A stretch of 33,770 nucleotides of DNA from contig NZ_AONQ01000048.1 in the NCBI RefSeq assembly GCF_000342045.1, positions 1 to 33,770 of the forward strand, in the 5' to 3' direction. The notes beneath the pieces are model-generated. The model had not been told where the DNA came from. It was given only the letters and a program-made list of their open reading frames with translations, and made no database searches. This DNA is from Paramagnetospirillum caucaseum (GTDB lineage: Bacteria > Pseudomonadota > Alphaproteobacteria > Rhodospirillales > Magnetospirillaceae). The position numbers were made by a program, and so were the translations under genes. Below, in pieces: positions 16,572 through 27,187 of this stretch (the first letter of the stretch is position 1; each line of letters opens with the position of its first letter).

Positions 16572-17426
16572 TCAGCTCCAGTCCAGCCCGATATCGACCG
16601 CCGGGGCCGATTGGGTGATGCGTCCCACCGAGACGAAATCCACGCCGGTCTCGGCGATGGCGCGGATGGTGTCCAGCGTCACCCCGCCCGACGCCTCGGT
16701 CTTGGCCCGTCCCGCCACGATGGCCACCGCCTGGCGGAGGATGTCGGGGCCCATGTTGTCCAGCAGCACGATGTCGGCCCCGGCCTCCACCGCCTCGGCC
16801 ACCTGATCCAGGGTGTCGCACTCGGCCTCGATGTTGGGCCGCCCCTCAGCCTTGGCCCGGCGCACCGCCTCGCCCACCCCGCCGCACACGGCGATATGGT
16901 TGTCCTTGATCAGCACGCCGTCATAGAGACCCATGCGGTGATTGGCGGCCCCGCCGCAGCGCGTGGCGTATTTGGACAGCCGCCTTAAGCCCGGAATGGT
17001 CTTGCGGGTGTCGAGCAGGGTGCAGCCGGTGCCGTCGATGCGTTCCGCATAGTGCCGGGTCAGGGTGGCGATGCCCGACAGCAGCTGCAGCAGGTTCAGC
17101 GCGGTGCGCTCGGCGGTGAGCAGGCCGCGGGCCGGCCCTTCCATCTCGGCCAGCACCGTACCGGCCTCCACCTTGTCGCCGTCGGCCACCCGCGCCGTGA
17201 AGCGGGCCTCGGGCACCACCAGACGGAACACCTCCGCCGCCACCGGCATGCCGGCGACCACCATGGTGTGGCGCGCTGCCATGACGCCCTTGAAGCGCAG
17301 ATCGGCGGGAATCACCGAGGCCGAGGTGATGTCCTCGCCTTCGCCGCCCTTGTCCGAACCGGTATCCTCGGCCAGCGCCGCCAGGATCACCCGGCGGGCA
17401 TCGTCCCAATCGACCTCAGGCCGCAT
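16572..17426 (-). CDS. nadC: Quinolinate phosphoribosyltransferase (carboxylating)
   Basis: 284 residues from ATG 17424-17426. '[15 protein letters not shown]' and '[21 protein letters not shown]' lie in the N-terminal part; '[18 protein letters not shown]' holds the substrate-binding Arg-Lys pair, '[16 protein letters not shown]' the signature loop, and '[10 protein letters not shown]' and '[12 protein letters not shown]' the barrel end. The enzyme makes nicotinate mononucleotide from quinolinate and PRPP with loss of CO2. A GGEGED insertion after '[10 protein letters not shown]' is slightly longer than usual. The start overlaps the nadA end by 11 nt, and the stop is one base before nadB. 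Confidence 0.97.
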   Translation of the reverse strand: MRPEVDWDDARRVILAALAEDTGSDKGGEGEDITSASVIPADLRFKGVMAARHTMVVAGMPVAAEVFRLVVPEARFTARVADGDKVEAGTVLAEMEGPARGLLTAERTALNLLQLLSGIATLTRHYAERIDGTGCTLLDTRKTIPGLRRLSKYATRCGGAANHRMGLYDGVLIKDNHIAVCGGVGEAVRRAKAEGRPNIEAECDTLDQVAEAVEAGADIVLLDNMGPDILRQAVAIVAGRAKTEASGGVTLDTIRAIAETGVDFVSVGRITQSAPAVDIGLDWS

Positions 17427-18438
17427 TGACCTTGTCCCCCGACATGGGCACGGACGTGCTCATCTCCAGCATGCGCTCCAGCGGCTTCAGGGCGGCGAGG
17501 CGCAGTTCCTCGGGCACGGTGATGGCGGGAGCGTCGTTCTTCAGGCAGAGATAGATCTTCTCCAGGGTGTTCCGCGCCATGAACGGGCAGTTGGAGCACG
17601 AGCAGCCGCCATCGGCGCCGGGGGCCGGGATGAAGGTCTTCTCGGGGGCCGCCTTGCTCATCTGGTGGATGATGTGCTGTTCGGTGGCGATGATGAATTC
17701 CTTGGCCGGGCTGTTCAGCACGAAGTCCAGGATGTTGCGGGTCGAGCCCACATGGTCGGCGTGGTTGAGGATGCCGTCCGGGCATTCCGGGTGCGCCGCC
17801 ACCAGCGCCTTGGGATGGCGGACCTTCAGCTTGACCAGCTCCTTCTCGGAGAACTGCTCGTGGATGATGCAACTGCCCGGCCACAGCGTCATCTCGCGCC
17901 CGGTCTTCTTCTGCATGTAGGCGCCCAGATGGCGGTCGGGGGCGAACAGGATCGGCCGGTCGGCGGGCAGCTGGCGGATGATCGCCTCGGCGTTGGACGA
18001 GGTGACGATCACGTCGGACGCCGCCTTCACCTCGGCGGAACAGTTGATGTAGGTGACGGCGATATGGTCGGGATGCTTTTCCCGAAAGGCGCGGAACGGC
18101 TCGGCGCGGCAGGATTCCTCCAGCGAGCAGCCGGCCTCGGCATCGGGGATCACCACCAGCTTGGACGGCGACAGGATCTTGGCCACCTCGCCCATGAAGC
18201 GCACGCCGCAGAACACGATGACGTCGGCGTCGGTGGCCGCCGCCTTGCGCGACAGGTCGAGGGAATCGCCGACGAAATCGGCCAGGTCCTGGATCTCGCC
18301 CTCCTGATAATAATGGGCGAGAATCACCGCGTTGCGTTCCTTGCGCAGGCGGTCGATCTCGGCGACAAGATCGAGGGTCGGGTCGATGTCGGCTTCGGTC
18401 ATGGCGCCGGCGGCGGGCAAAACAATGGTGTCGGTCAT
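17416..18438 (-). CDS. nadA: Quinolinate synthase
   Basis: 340 residues from ATG 18436-18438; an in-frame TTG at 18513 would add 25 residues lacking family likeness. Conserved cysteines for the [4Fe-4S] cluster are C77 ('[12 protein letters not shown]'), C219 ('[10 protein letters not shown]') and one of C279/C281/C284 ('[14 protein letters not shown]'). '[19 protein letters not shown]' is the substrate-binding N-terminal signature. NadA condenses iminoaspartate with dihydroxyacetone phosphate to quinolinate. The enzyme is oxygen sensitive. It is the first gene of nadA-nadC-nadB; the promoter should lie in 18439-18648, but I find no convincing -35/-10 pair there. Confidence 0.97.
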   Translation of the reverse strand: MTDTIVLPAAGAMTEADIDPTLDLVAEIDRLRKERNAVILAHYYQEGEIQDLADFVGDSLDLSRKAAATDADVIVFCGVRFMGEVAKILSPSKLVVIPDAEAGCSLEESCRAEPFRAFREKHPDHIAVTYINCSAEVKAASDVIVTSSNAEAIIRQLPADRPILFAPDRHLGAYMQKKTGREMTLWPGSCIIHEQFSEKELVKLKVRHPKALVAAHPECPDGILNHADHVGSTRNILDFVLNSPAKEFIIATEQHIIHQMSKAAPEKTFIPAPGADGGCSCSNCPFMARNTLEKIYLCLKNDAPAITVPEELRLAALKPLERMLEMSTSVPMSGDKVNAA

Positions 18439-19041
18439 CGGTCTGGTTCTCTCCCGGGGGACGGATTCCCCCGCTTCGCTAAGAGGGAAGTAAAGGACGA
18501 ATCGCACCGGCAAAGCAACCCTTCACCTACCCCGACAGGCGGTTCTTACCCCACCAGCGTTGTGTATAGGGGGTTATGACCACCGCACGCTTCTCTTGGG
18601 CGGGCATCGCGAGCATCATGTAACCGGGATGACGGATTGGAATTCATCATGATGGCATCGGAAGGACGGAACCCGCAGGCGCGCGACATCGCCGCCCTGC
18701 CGCCGCTGGTGGTCGTCATCGAGGACGAGGCCATCGTCCTGGCCGGCTACCAGATGCTGTTCGAAAGCTGGGGCTACCGCGTCATCGCCGCCCAGTCGGC
18801 GGACGAGGCCGTCTCGCTGATCGAGGAGGAGGGGGGGGAGGCCCCCGGCTTCATCCTGTCGGATTTCCGCCTGCGCGACGGCCAGACCGGCACCCAGGCC
18901 ATCGGCCTGCTGCGCCGCGCCTTCGGCGACGGTATCCCCGGCGCCGTGGTCACCGGCGACACCACCGTCACCGGCGAGGGCCTCAGAGAGGCCGAGGCCG
19001 AGGGCACTCCCATCCTGCACAAGCCGGTCAACGGCCGTCAG

Positions 19042-21658
<2,617 letters not shown>

Positions 21659-21672
<14 letters not shown>

Positions 21673-22315
21673 CGGGGGCCGTCAGCCCCAGATGCGAGGC
21701 CGCCACCACCGCGCGGGTGCGGTTGTTGACGTTGAGCGCCTTCAGAATGGCCGTCACATGCAGCTTGACCGTTCCCTCGGCCAGTTCCAGCACGCGGGCG
21801 ATCTCCTTGTTGGACTTGCCCTGGCCCAGCAGGGCCAGTACCTCGCGCTGGCGCGGCGTCAGCGCCGCGATGGCGGTCTCGCCCGCCATGGGGGTACCGT
21901 CGTCGCCGGGGCCGCTCTGGTCCAGAAGCGCCGGCGGCAGGTAGACGCCGCCGGACAGCACCAGCTTCAGCGCCGACAGCATGACGCGGCTCGACGAGGT
22001 CTTGGGAATGAAGCCGGCGGCCCCCATGTTGACCGCCTGCAGCACATGGCGGCGGTCGTCGGAGGCCGACAGCACGATCACCGGCACGGTGGCCGGCAGC
22101 AATTCCTTCAGCTTGGCCAGCCCCTCGGCCCACGCCATGCCGGGCATGGTCAGGTCGAGAAGGACGATGTCGATGTCCTTGTCGGTCTGGGCGGCGGCTA
22201 TGGCCTGCGGAAAGTCGCTGGCCTCGATGATCGTGGGCGGCCCTTCGAACTGATCGAGGACATGGCGGAGCCCGTCACGAAACAGTTCATGGTCATCGGC
22301 GATAAGAATCTTCAT
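21659..22315 (-). CDS. LuxR/NarL-family response regulator
   Basis: 218 residues from ATG 22313-22315, with a GGGGACGAG site just upstream; upstream in-frame starts add sequence with no likeness to the family. The receiver domain (1-120) has D7/D8 ('ILIADDHELFRDG'), phospho-acceptor D54 ('VLLDLTMPGM'), S83 and K105 ('GFIPKT'). A LuxR-type helix-turn-helix lies at about 150-212: 'LTPRQREVLALLGQGKSNKEIA' and 'EGTVKLHVTAILKALNV', which are the canonical contacts. It should be phosphorylated by an unidentified histidine kinase and bind DNA as a dimer. It overlaps the start of the Ca2+ ATPase gene by 14 nt, so it is probably co-transcribed with, and perhaps controls, the pump. Confidence 0.93.
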
Positions 22316-22523
22316 CTCGTCCCCACCATGCATCTCCCGGCTATGGTTCGCCGTCGCCCATCTGCGACATGGTCGCAAGAATGACGCGCCGCCGCCATGA
22401 AAAAATCTGCAATGCTCCACGGCTTTCACCGCAGGCCCCACGGCTTCCGCCATCAGGCCTAGGGAGCGGTCCACGATGACGGCGCCTAGCGTTCGCCCCC
22501 AACTTCCAGTATGGTCCGCCGCC

Positions 22524-22877
22524 ATGAGCACGCCCACAACCATCTATCATGTATGCCGTCGGACCGAGTGGCAATATGCCCAGACGACAGGGGTATATAG
22601 GGGGTCGTCCCAGGACGAGGCCGACGGCTTCATCCATTTCTCCGGCCCAGCCCAGGTCGAGGCCAGCGTCGCCAAGCACCGGGCCGGACAGGACGGGCTG
22701 CTGATCATCGCCGCTGACCCGCAACTTTTAGGCGACGCCCTCAAATGGGAAGCGTCGCGCGGCGGCCAGTTGTTCCCCCATCTCTACGCCCCCCTGCCGC
22801 TCGCCGCGGTGAAGTGGGTGGCCGACTTGCCGCTGGATCCCGGCGGCACCCATGTCTTTCCAGCCATCGAGGACTGA
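22524..22877 (+). CDS. DUF952 family protein
   Basis: 117 residues from ATG 22524; an in-frame ATG at 22476 has a better GGAG site (9-nt spacing) and would add 16 residues, so the start is uncertain. The family signature is clear: 'IYHVCRRTEWQYAQ' at the start, 'ADGFIHFSGPAQVEASVAKH' in the middle, 'LKWEASRGGQLFPHLYAPL' near the end. DUF952 proteins are small cytosolic proteins that resemble ADP-ribosyltransferase-like folds in some databases; no function is established. The gene ends two bases before the start of pyrD, which suggests co-translation. Confidence 0.88.
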   Translation: MSTPTTIYHVCRRTEWQYAQTTGVYRGSSQDEADGFIHFSGPAQVEASVAKHRAGQDGLLIIAADPQLLGDALKWEASRGGQLFPHLYAPLPLAAVKWVADLPLDPGGTHVFPAIED

Positions 22878-22879
22878 CC

Positions 22880-23947
22880 TTGGACTATTTCCGCCTCGCC
22901 GGGCCGCTGGTCCGCCTGCTCGACGCCGAGACCGCCCACGGCCTGACCATCGGCCTGCTCAAGGCCGGCCTGGTCCCCAGGCAGCCGACCTGCAACCCGG
23001 ATTCGCTCAAAATCCGGCTATGGGGCCGCGACTTCCCCAATCCGGTCGGGCTGGCCGCCGGCTTCGACAAGAACGCCGAGGTGCCCGACGCCATGCTGGC
23101 CCAGGGCTTCGGCTTCGTGGAGATCGGCTCGGTGACGCCCCGGCCTCAAGCCGGCAATCCCAAGCCCCGCATGTTCCGGCTGCCCGAGGACAGGGCGGTG
23201 ATCAACCGCATGGGCTTCAACAACCTGGGCCTGGACTTCGTGGCGAAGAAGCTGGCGGCCCGGCCACGCGCCGGCATCCTCGGCGCCAATCTCGGCAAGA
23301 ACAAGGACACCGAGGACGCCGCCGCCGATTACGAGAAGGGCGCCGCCCGCCTCGCGCCGCTGTCCGACTATCTGGTGATCAACGTCTCGTCGCCCAACAC
23401 GCCGGGCCTGCGCGCCCTGCAGGGCCGCGGCCAGCTGGAATCCCTGGTGGGCCGCACCCGCGCCGCCCTGACCAAGGCCATGCCCTCCGGCGCGCCGCCC
23501 CTGCTGTTGAAGATCGCCCCCGACCTGGCCTGGGAGGACCTGTCCGACATTGCCGCCGTGGCCATGGACGGTGCCCTGGACGGCCTGATCGTCTCCAACA
23601 CCACGGTGGCGCGGCCCGAAACCCTGCGCTCGGCCAATGCGCGGGAAACCGGCGGCCTGTCGGGCGCGCCGCTGTTCGAAACCTCCACCGCCATGCTGCG
23701 CCGGGTCTACGAGCTGACCCGGGGCAAGCTGCCCATCATCGGGGTGGGCGGCATCGCCTCGGGCTCGGAGGCCTATGCCAAGGTCCGGGCCGGCGCCTCG
23801 CTGGTCCAGCTCTACTCCGCCATGGTCTACGAAGGCCCCGCCCTGGTCACCCGCATCAAGCGCGAGATGGCCGACCTGCTGGCCCGCGACGGCTTTGCCT
23901 CCATCACCCAGGCGGTAGGCGCCGACCACCGGGGGCACGGGTTGTGA
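22880..23947 (+). CDS. pyrD: Dihydroorotate dehydrogenase (quinone), class 2
   Basis: 355 residues from TTG 22880, chosen because GAGG precedes it at 7-nt spacing and class 2 enzymes start just before 'DYFRLAGPLVRLLDAETAHGL'; the next start codons would cut into the family core. The N-terminal amphipathic helix pair (2-35) attaches to the inner membrane and takes up quinone. FMN-binding elements 'NPVGLAAGFDKNAE' (54-67) and 'NRMGFNNLG' (109-117), the catalytic-serine motif 'VINVSSPNTPGLR' (167-179), 'NTTVAR' and 'IGVGGIASG' follow. It oxidises dihydroorotate to orotate in pyrimidine synthesis. The stop overlaps the start of the HAD gene (GTGA, 23944-23947). Confidence 0.96.
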   Translation: MDYFRLAGPLVRLLDAETAHGLTIGLLKAGLVPRQPTCNPDSLKIRLWGRDFPNPVGLAAGFDKNAEVPDAMLAQGFGFVEIGSVTPRPQAGNPKPRMFRLPEDRAVINRMGFNNLGLDFVAKKLAARPRAGILGANLGKNKDTEDAAADYEKGAARLAPLSDYLVINVSSPNTPGLRALQGRGQLESLVGRTRAALTKAMPSGAPPLLLKIAPDLAWEDLSDIAAVAMDGALDGLIVSNTTVARPETLRSANARETGGLSGAPLFETSTAMLRRVYELTRGKLPIIGVGGIASGSEAYAKVRAGASLVQLYSAMVYEGPALVTRIKREMADLLARDGFASITQAVGADHRGHGL

Positions 23948-24810
23948 TTGCCCAGATTGCCGGGCTGTCGGCCATTGCCGGCCGCTATGACGGTTTCGTC
24001 CTCGACCTGTGGGGAGTGATCCACGACGGCGTCGAAGCCTATCCCGGCGTGGCCGGGACCCTGGCGGCGCTGCGGACGGCAGGCAAGCGCACCATCATGC
24101 TGTCCAATGCCCCCAGAAGGGCGACCGCCCTGATCGAGCAGCTGACCCGGCTGGGCATCGCCCGCGATCTGTACGACGAGGTGCTGTCCTCGGGCGAGGC
24201 GGTGCATCTGGAACTGGAACGCCGCGGCGATCCGGTCTTCGCCGCCCTGGGCGACAAGCTCTACCACCTGGGGCCGGAGCGCGACCGCAACGTCTACGAA
24301 TCCTTGCCTTACCGGTCGGTCGACCTTGAAAGCGCCGATTTCGTCCTCAACACCGGGCCGGTGGAGGTGAGCGAGACGGTGGCCGACTACCAGCCGGTGC
24401 TGGACCGCGCCCTGGCGCGGCGGCTGCCCATGGTCTCGGCCAATCCCGACCATGTGGTCATCCGCCAGGGCAAGCGCATCACCTGCGCCGGAGCCATCGC
24501 CGACCGCTACGCCGACATGGGCGGCCAGGTGGTGCAACGGGGCAAGCCCGACCCGGCCATCTACGAAGTGGCGCTGGCCGCCCTGGGAATCGCCGACAAG
24601 GCGCGGGTCTGCGCGGTGGGCGACGCGCTGCACACCGATATCCGGGGCGCCCGGGCCGGCGGCATCGACGCGGTGCTGGTCACCGGCGGCATCCACGCCG
24701 AGGAACTGGGCATCGAATGGGGCGAGACCGCCGACCCGGCCCGGCTGGCAGAACTGGCCCGTCATCACGGCGAGACGCCTGTCGCCGCCATTCCCAAGTT
24801 TGTCTGGTAA
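23944..24810 (+). CDS. HAD-superfamily class IIA hydrolase
   Basis: 288 residues from GTG 23944, a 4-nt overlap with pyrD. HAD motif I is 'LDLWGVIHDG' with D21 as nucleophile, motif II is 'IMLSNAPRRAT' with S54, and motifs III/IV are 'GKPDPAIYEVAL' and 'VGDALHTDIRGARAGG'. The class IIA cap lies between (about 75-190). The sequence matches the proteobacterial subfamily whose members are phosphatases of unknown physiological substrate, related to NagD. Co-translation with pyrD suggests a role around nucleotide metabolism (inference). A strong AAGGAG site for the next gene overlaps its stop. Confidence 0.9.
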   Translation: MIAQIAGLSAIAGRYDGFVLDLWGVIHDGVEAYPGVAGTLAALRTAGKRTIMLSNAPRRATALIEQLTRLGIARDLYDEVLSSGEAVHLELERRGDPVFAALGDKLYHLGPERDRNVYESLPYRSVDLESADFVLNTGPVEVSETVADYQPVLDRALARRLPMVSANPDHVVIRQGKRITCAGAIADRYADMGGQVVQRGKPDPAIYEVALAALGIADKARVCAVGDALHTDIRGARAGGIDAVLVTGGIHAEELGIEWGETADPARLAELARHHGETPVAAIPKFVW

Positions 24811-24820
24811 GGAGCCTTCC

Positions 24821-25837
24821 ATGACCGTCATGCACGAAACCGATGCGGTGATCGTCGGCGCCGGCCCGGTGGGGCTGTTCACGGTGTTCCAGTGCGGCAT
24901 GGTCAAGGTGCGATGCCACGTGGTCGACGCCCTGGAAGCGGTGGGGGGCCAGCTCTCCGCGCTGTACCCGGAAAAGCCCATCTACGACATCCCCGGCCAC
25001 CCGTCCATCCTGGCCGCCGATCTGGTGGAGCGCCTGTCCGAGCAGGCGGCGCCCTTCCACCCCATCTTCCATCTCGACACCCAGGTCAGCACGCTGTCCC
25101 GCCGGGACGACGGGCGCTGGCTGTGCGGCCTGTCCAACGGCGACAGCATCACGGCCCGCGCCGTGATCATCTGCGCCGGCGGCGGCGCCTTCGGCCCCAA
25201 CCGCCCGCCGCTGGACGGGCTGGCGCAATACGAAGGCACCAGCGTGTTCTACCTGGTGCGCCGGCGCGAGGATTTCCGCGGCAAGAACGTGGTGATCGCC
25301 GGCGGCGGCGATTCGGCGGTGGACTGGGCCATCTCGCTGTCCGAGGTGGCGGCCAGGGTGATGGTGGTGCATCGCCGGCCCAAGTTCCGCGCCGCCCCGG
25401 AATCCGAGGCGCGCCTCAAGCAACTGGCCGAATCGGGGGCAATCGAACTGGTGGTGCCCTATCAGCTGCACGGCCTGGAAGGTGCCGGCGGCCGGCTGTC
25501 GGCGGTGGTGGCCGCCACCCTGGAGGGCGAGACCCGGCGCCTCGACGCCGACGTGCTGCTGCCCTTCTACGGCCTGTCCAGCGATCTCGGCCCCATCGCC
25601 CAGTGGAATCTCGGCATGGACCGCAACCTGATCGCCGTCGATCCCGCCACCGGGGCCACCGACGCGCCGGGCATCTATGCCGCCGGCGACATTTGCACCT
25701 ATCCCGGCAAGCTGAAGCTGATCCTGTCTGGCTTCGCCGAAGCCGCCCGCGTCGCCCACTCGGCCCACGACGCGGTCCATCCCGGCGAGGCGCTGCACTT
25801 CGAGCACTCGACCACGTCGGGCGTGCCGAAGGGCTGA
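24821..25837 (+). CDS. Ferredoxin/flavodoxin-NADP+ reductase, thioredoxin-reductase-like type
   Basis: 338 residues from ATG 24821, with AAGGAG at 24809-24814. The FAD motif 'VIVGAGPVGLF' (10-20) and the NADPH motif 'VVIAGGGDSAVDWAISL' (157-173) are seen, along with 'YPEKPIYDIPGHP' near residue 49. The CxxC active site of thioredoxin reductase is absent at the expected place, which marks the FNR branch found in Rhodopseudomonas, Bacillus and green sulfur bacteria. The C-terminal 'GIYAAGDICTYPGKLKLILSGFAEAA' is typical. It transfers electrons between NADPH and ferredoxin. It follows the HAD gene by 10 nt. A compound-hairpin repeat follows the stop. Confidence 0.92.
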   Translation: MTVMHETDAVIVGAGPVGLFTVFQCGMVKVRCHVVDALEAVGGQLSALYPEKPIYDIPGHPSILAADLVERLSEQAAPFHPIFHLDTQVSTLSRRDDGRWLCGLSNGDSITARAVIICAGGGAFGPNRPPLDGLAQYEGTSVFYLVRRREDFRGKNVVIAGGGDSAVDWAISLSEVAARVMVVHRRPKFRAAPESEARLKQLAESGAIELVVPYQLHGLEGAGGRLSAVVAATLEGETRRLDADVLLPFYGLSSDLGPIAQWNLGMDRNLIAVDPATGATDAPGIYAAGDICTYPGKLKLILSGFAEAARVAHSAHDAVHPGEALHFEHSTTSGVPKG

Positions 25838-25840
25838 CCT

Positions 25841-25894
25841 GCGGCCGGGACGGCCGCGCTCCGGGAAGAAATGGAGCGCGGGCATCCTGCCCGC
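25841..25894 (+). repeat. Compound-hairpin repeat, copy 2
   Basis: GCGGCC-GGGAC-GGCCGC (25841-25857), GCGCTCC paired with GGAGCGC (25856-25862 with 25873-25879) and GCGGGC-ATCCT-GCCCGC (25878-25894). It is the same element as 13019-13070 in the opposite orientation, with a changed central loop. It starts 3 nt after the reductase gene stop and ends 9 nt before the stop of the convergent DUF2336 gene, so it is almost the whole intergenic region. Confidence 0.75.
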
Positions 25895-25903
25895 CCTGGC
25901 AAC

Positions 25904-27187
25904 TCAGTCCCCCGCCCCGAAGAACTCCAGCTGCCATTCCATCTCGGCCTCGGACAGCGGGTGGTCGCCCTGCTTGGCGCCCAGCACCTTGGAGGGGGTC
26001 AGGCGCAGCAGCTTGGCCTGCAGCTGGGTGCCGCAGGCGGCGGACAGGCCGGCCTTCCAGGTGACCGCCACCATGCCCTTGGCGCTCTTGGTGTAGATCA
26101 CCTTGCGCACCGCCTTGGGCGGCAGCTCCGACAGGACCGCCAGGGCGGCGGTGACGAAGGCGTGGTCGCCCGACGACAGGGCGGTATCCACCGCCGTCTC
26201 GTTCAACTGCCCGGCGGCATGCAGGGCACGGGCCCGCTGCAGGGCGGCGGCCTCGTCGGCGTCGCGCTTGGCCTCGTTCTTGGCACCGGCATCGTCCTCG
26301 ATCTCGCCGATGCGGCGCGACACCACGGCGGCGACGGCGGCGATGGCGTCGGCGTCCAGGTCCTGGCGGGCCGCCAGGGTCTGCAGCAGGTTGGCGGCGA
26401 CGAAGCGGGCCAGCTTCTGCGCGGTGCGGGCCGAAAGCTGCGGCCGCTCGACCATGGGCCGGTGCCAAGCCTCGATATCGGCGGCGCGGTCGGCCAGACG
26501 GTCCAGGGTCTCTTCGCGGATCTGGGCGGAGGGATTGCCCAGCAGCACCGCGATGGCATCCACGTCGTCGGTGGCGGCGATGGCGTCGGCCACCTTGACG
26601 TTGACCACCGAGCGCCGCGAGATGCAGGCCAGGGCGCCGGGAATGGGACCGGCGCCGATGATCTCCAGCAGGTCCTCGTCGGTCAGCACCGGCGAGAATT
26701 GCAGCACCGGCCCGGCCACCACCAGTTCGGCGTCGCGGGCCAGCCGGCGGATCACGTCGGGCGGCGCATTGGCCACGTCCTGCAGCGCCTCGGCCAGGAT
26801 CTGCCGCACCTTGGGAATCTGGTCGCGGGCCAGCATCTCCAGGGATTCGAAGGTCATGCGGCGCAGGCGGTCCTGTTCGTGGGGCGACAGGCCGGGGGCC
26901 ACCCGGGCGATCTTGGCGGCCAGGTCGCCGCGCACCGCGTCGTTCTGGTCGCCGGCCAGACGGAGATTGGCCTGGGCCGGGGCGTGGGGATTGGCCGCCA
27001 CCTGGCGCCGCACCTCGGCGTCGCCGTCCTCGGACAGGAAATAGAGGATCTCGGCCTTGACATCCTCGCGGGCCGCCAGTTCGGCGCGCACCTTGGCATC
27101 GGGATGGGCGGCCAGTTCCTTGGCCTGCTCGTAGTCCAGCGGCCCCTTGCGCCCGCCGCCGAACAGCCGCTTGAGAAATCCGCTCAC
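25904..27187 (-). CDS. DUF2336 domain-containing helical repeat protein
   Basis: 427 residues from GTG 27185-27187, with GGAGG at 4-nt spacing. The frame stays open much further upstream, but that part is only the shadow of the cyclase gene. After a short 'SGFLKRLFGGG' start come many short helical pairs with HEAT/leucine-rich-variant character: 'HPDAKVRAELAAREDV', 'GDAEVRRQVAANPHAP', 'DQIPKVRQILAEALQDVA', 'NPSAQIREETLDRLADRA'. The DUF2336 region lies at about 160-360. The C-terminal end has 'SEAEMEWQLEFFGAG'. DUF2336 proteins are mostly alphaproteobacterial and of unknown function, probably protein-binding scaffolds. The GTG overlaps the stop of the diguanylate cyclase gene (4 nt), so both proteins should be made together. 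Confidence 0.85.
   Translation of the reverse strand: MSGFLKRLFGGGRKGPLDYEQAKELAAHPDAKVRAELAAREDVKAEILYFLSEDGDAEVRRQVAANPHAPAQANLRLAGDQNDAVRGDLAAKIARVAPGLSPHEQDRLRRMTFESLEMLARDQIPKVRQILAEALQDVANAPPDVIRRLARDAELVVAGPVLQFSPVLTDEDLLEIIGAGPIPGALACISRRSVVNVKVADAIAATDDVDAIAVLLGNPSAQIREETLDRLADRAADIEAWHRPMVERPQLSARTAQKLARFVAANLLQTLAARQDLDADAIAAVAAVVSRRIGEIEDDAGAKNEAKRDADEAAALQRARALHAAGQLNETAVDTALSSGDHAFVTAALAVLSELPPKAVRKVIYTKSAKGMVAVTWKAGLSAACGTQLQAKLLRLTPSKVLGAKQGDHPLSEAEMEWQLEFFGAGD

Noticed and set aside
14339-16618. Open frame of 759 codons on the + strand opposite nadB
   Set aside because: Same shadow effect; nadB is fully supported by family motifs.
18560-18582. TATAGGGGGT upstream of the receiver gene, repeated inside the DUF952 gene near 22594
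   Set aside because: A ten-base match, one copy inside coding sequence; no symmetry or spacing to support a regulatory motif.
18439-18648. Promoter or riboswitch upstream of nadA
   Set aside because: The 210-nt gap has a TATACA on the minus strand, but no acceptable -35 at 16-18 nt and no recognisable NAD-related leader structure.
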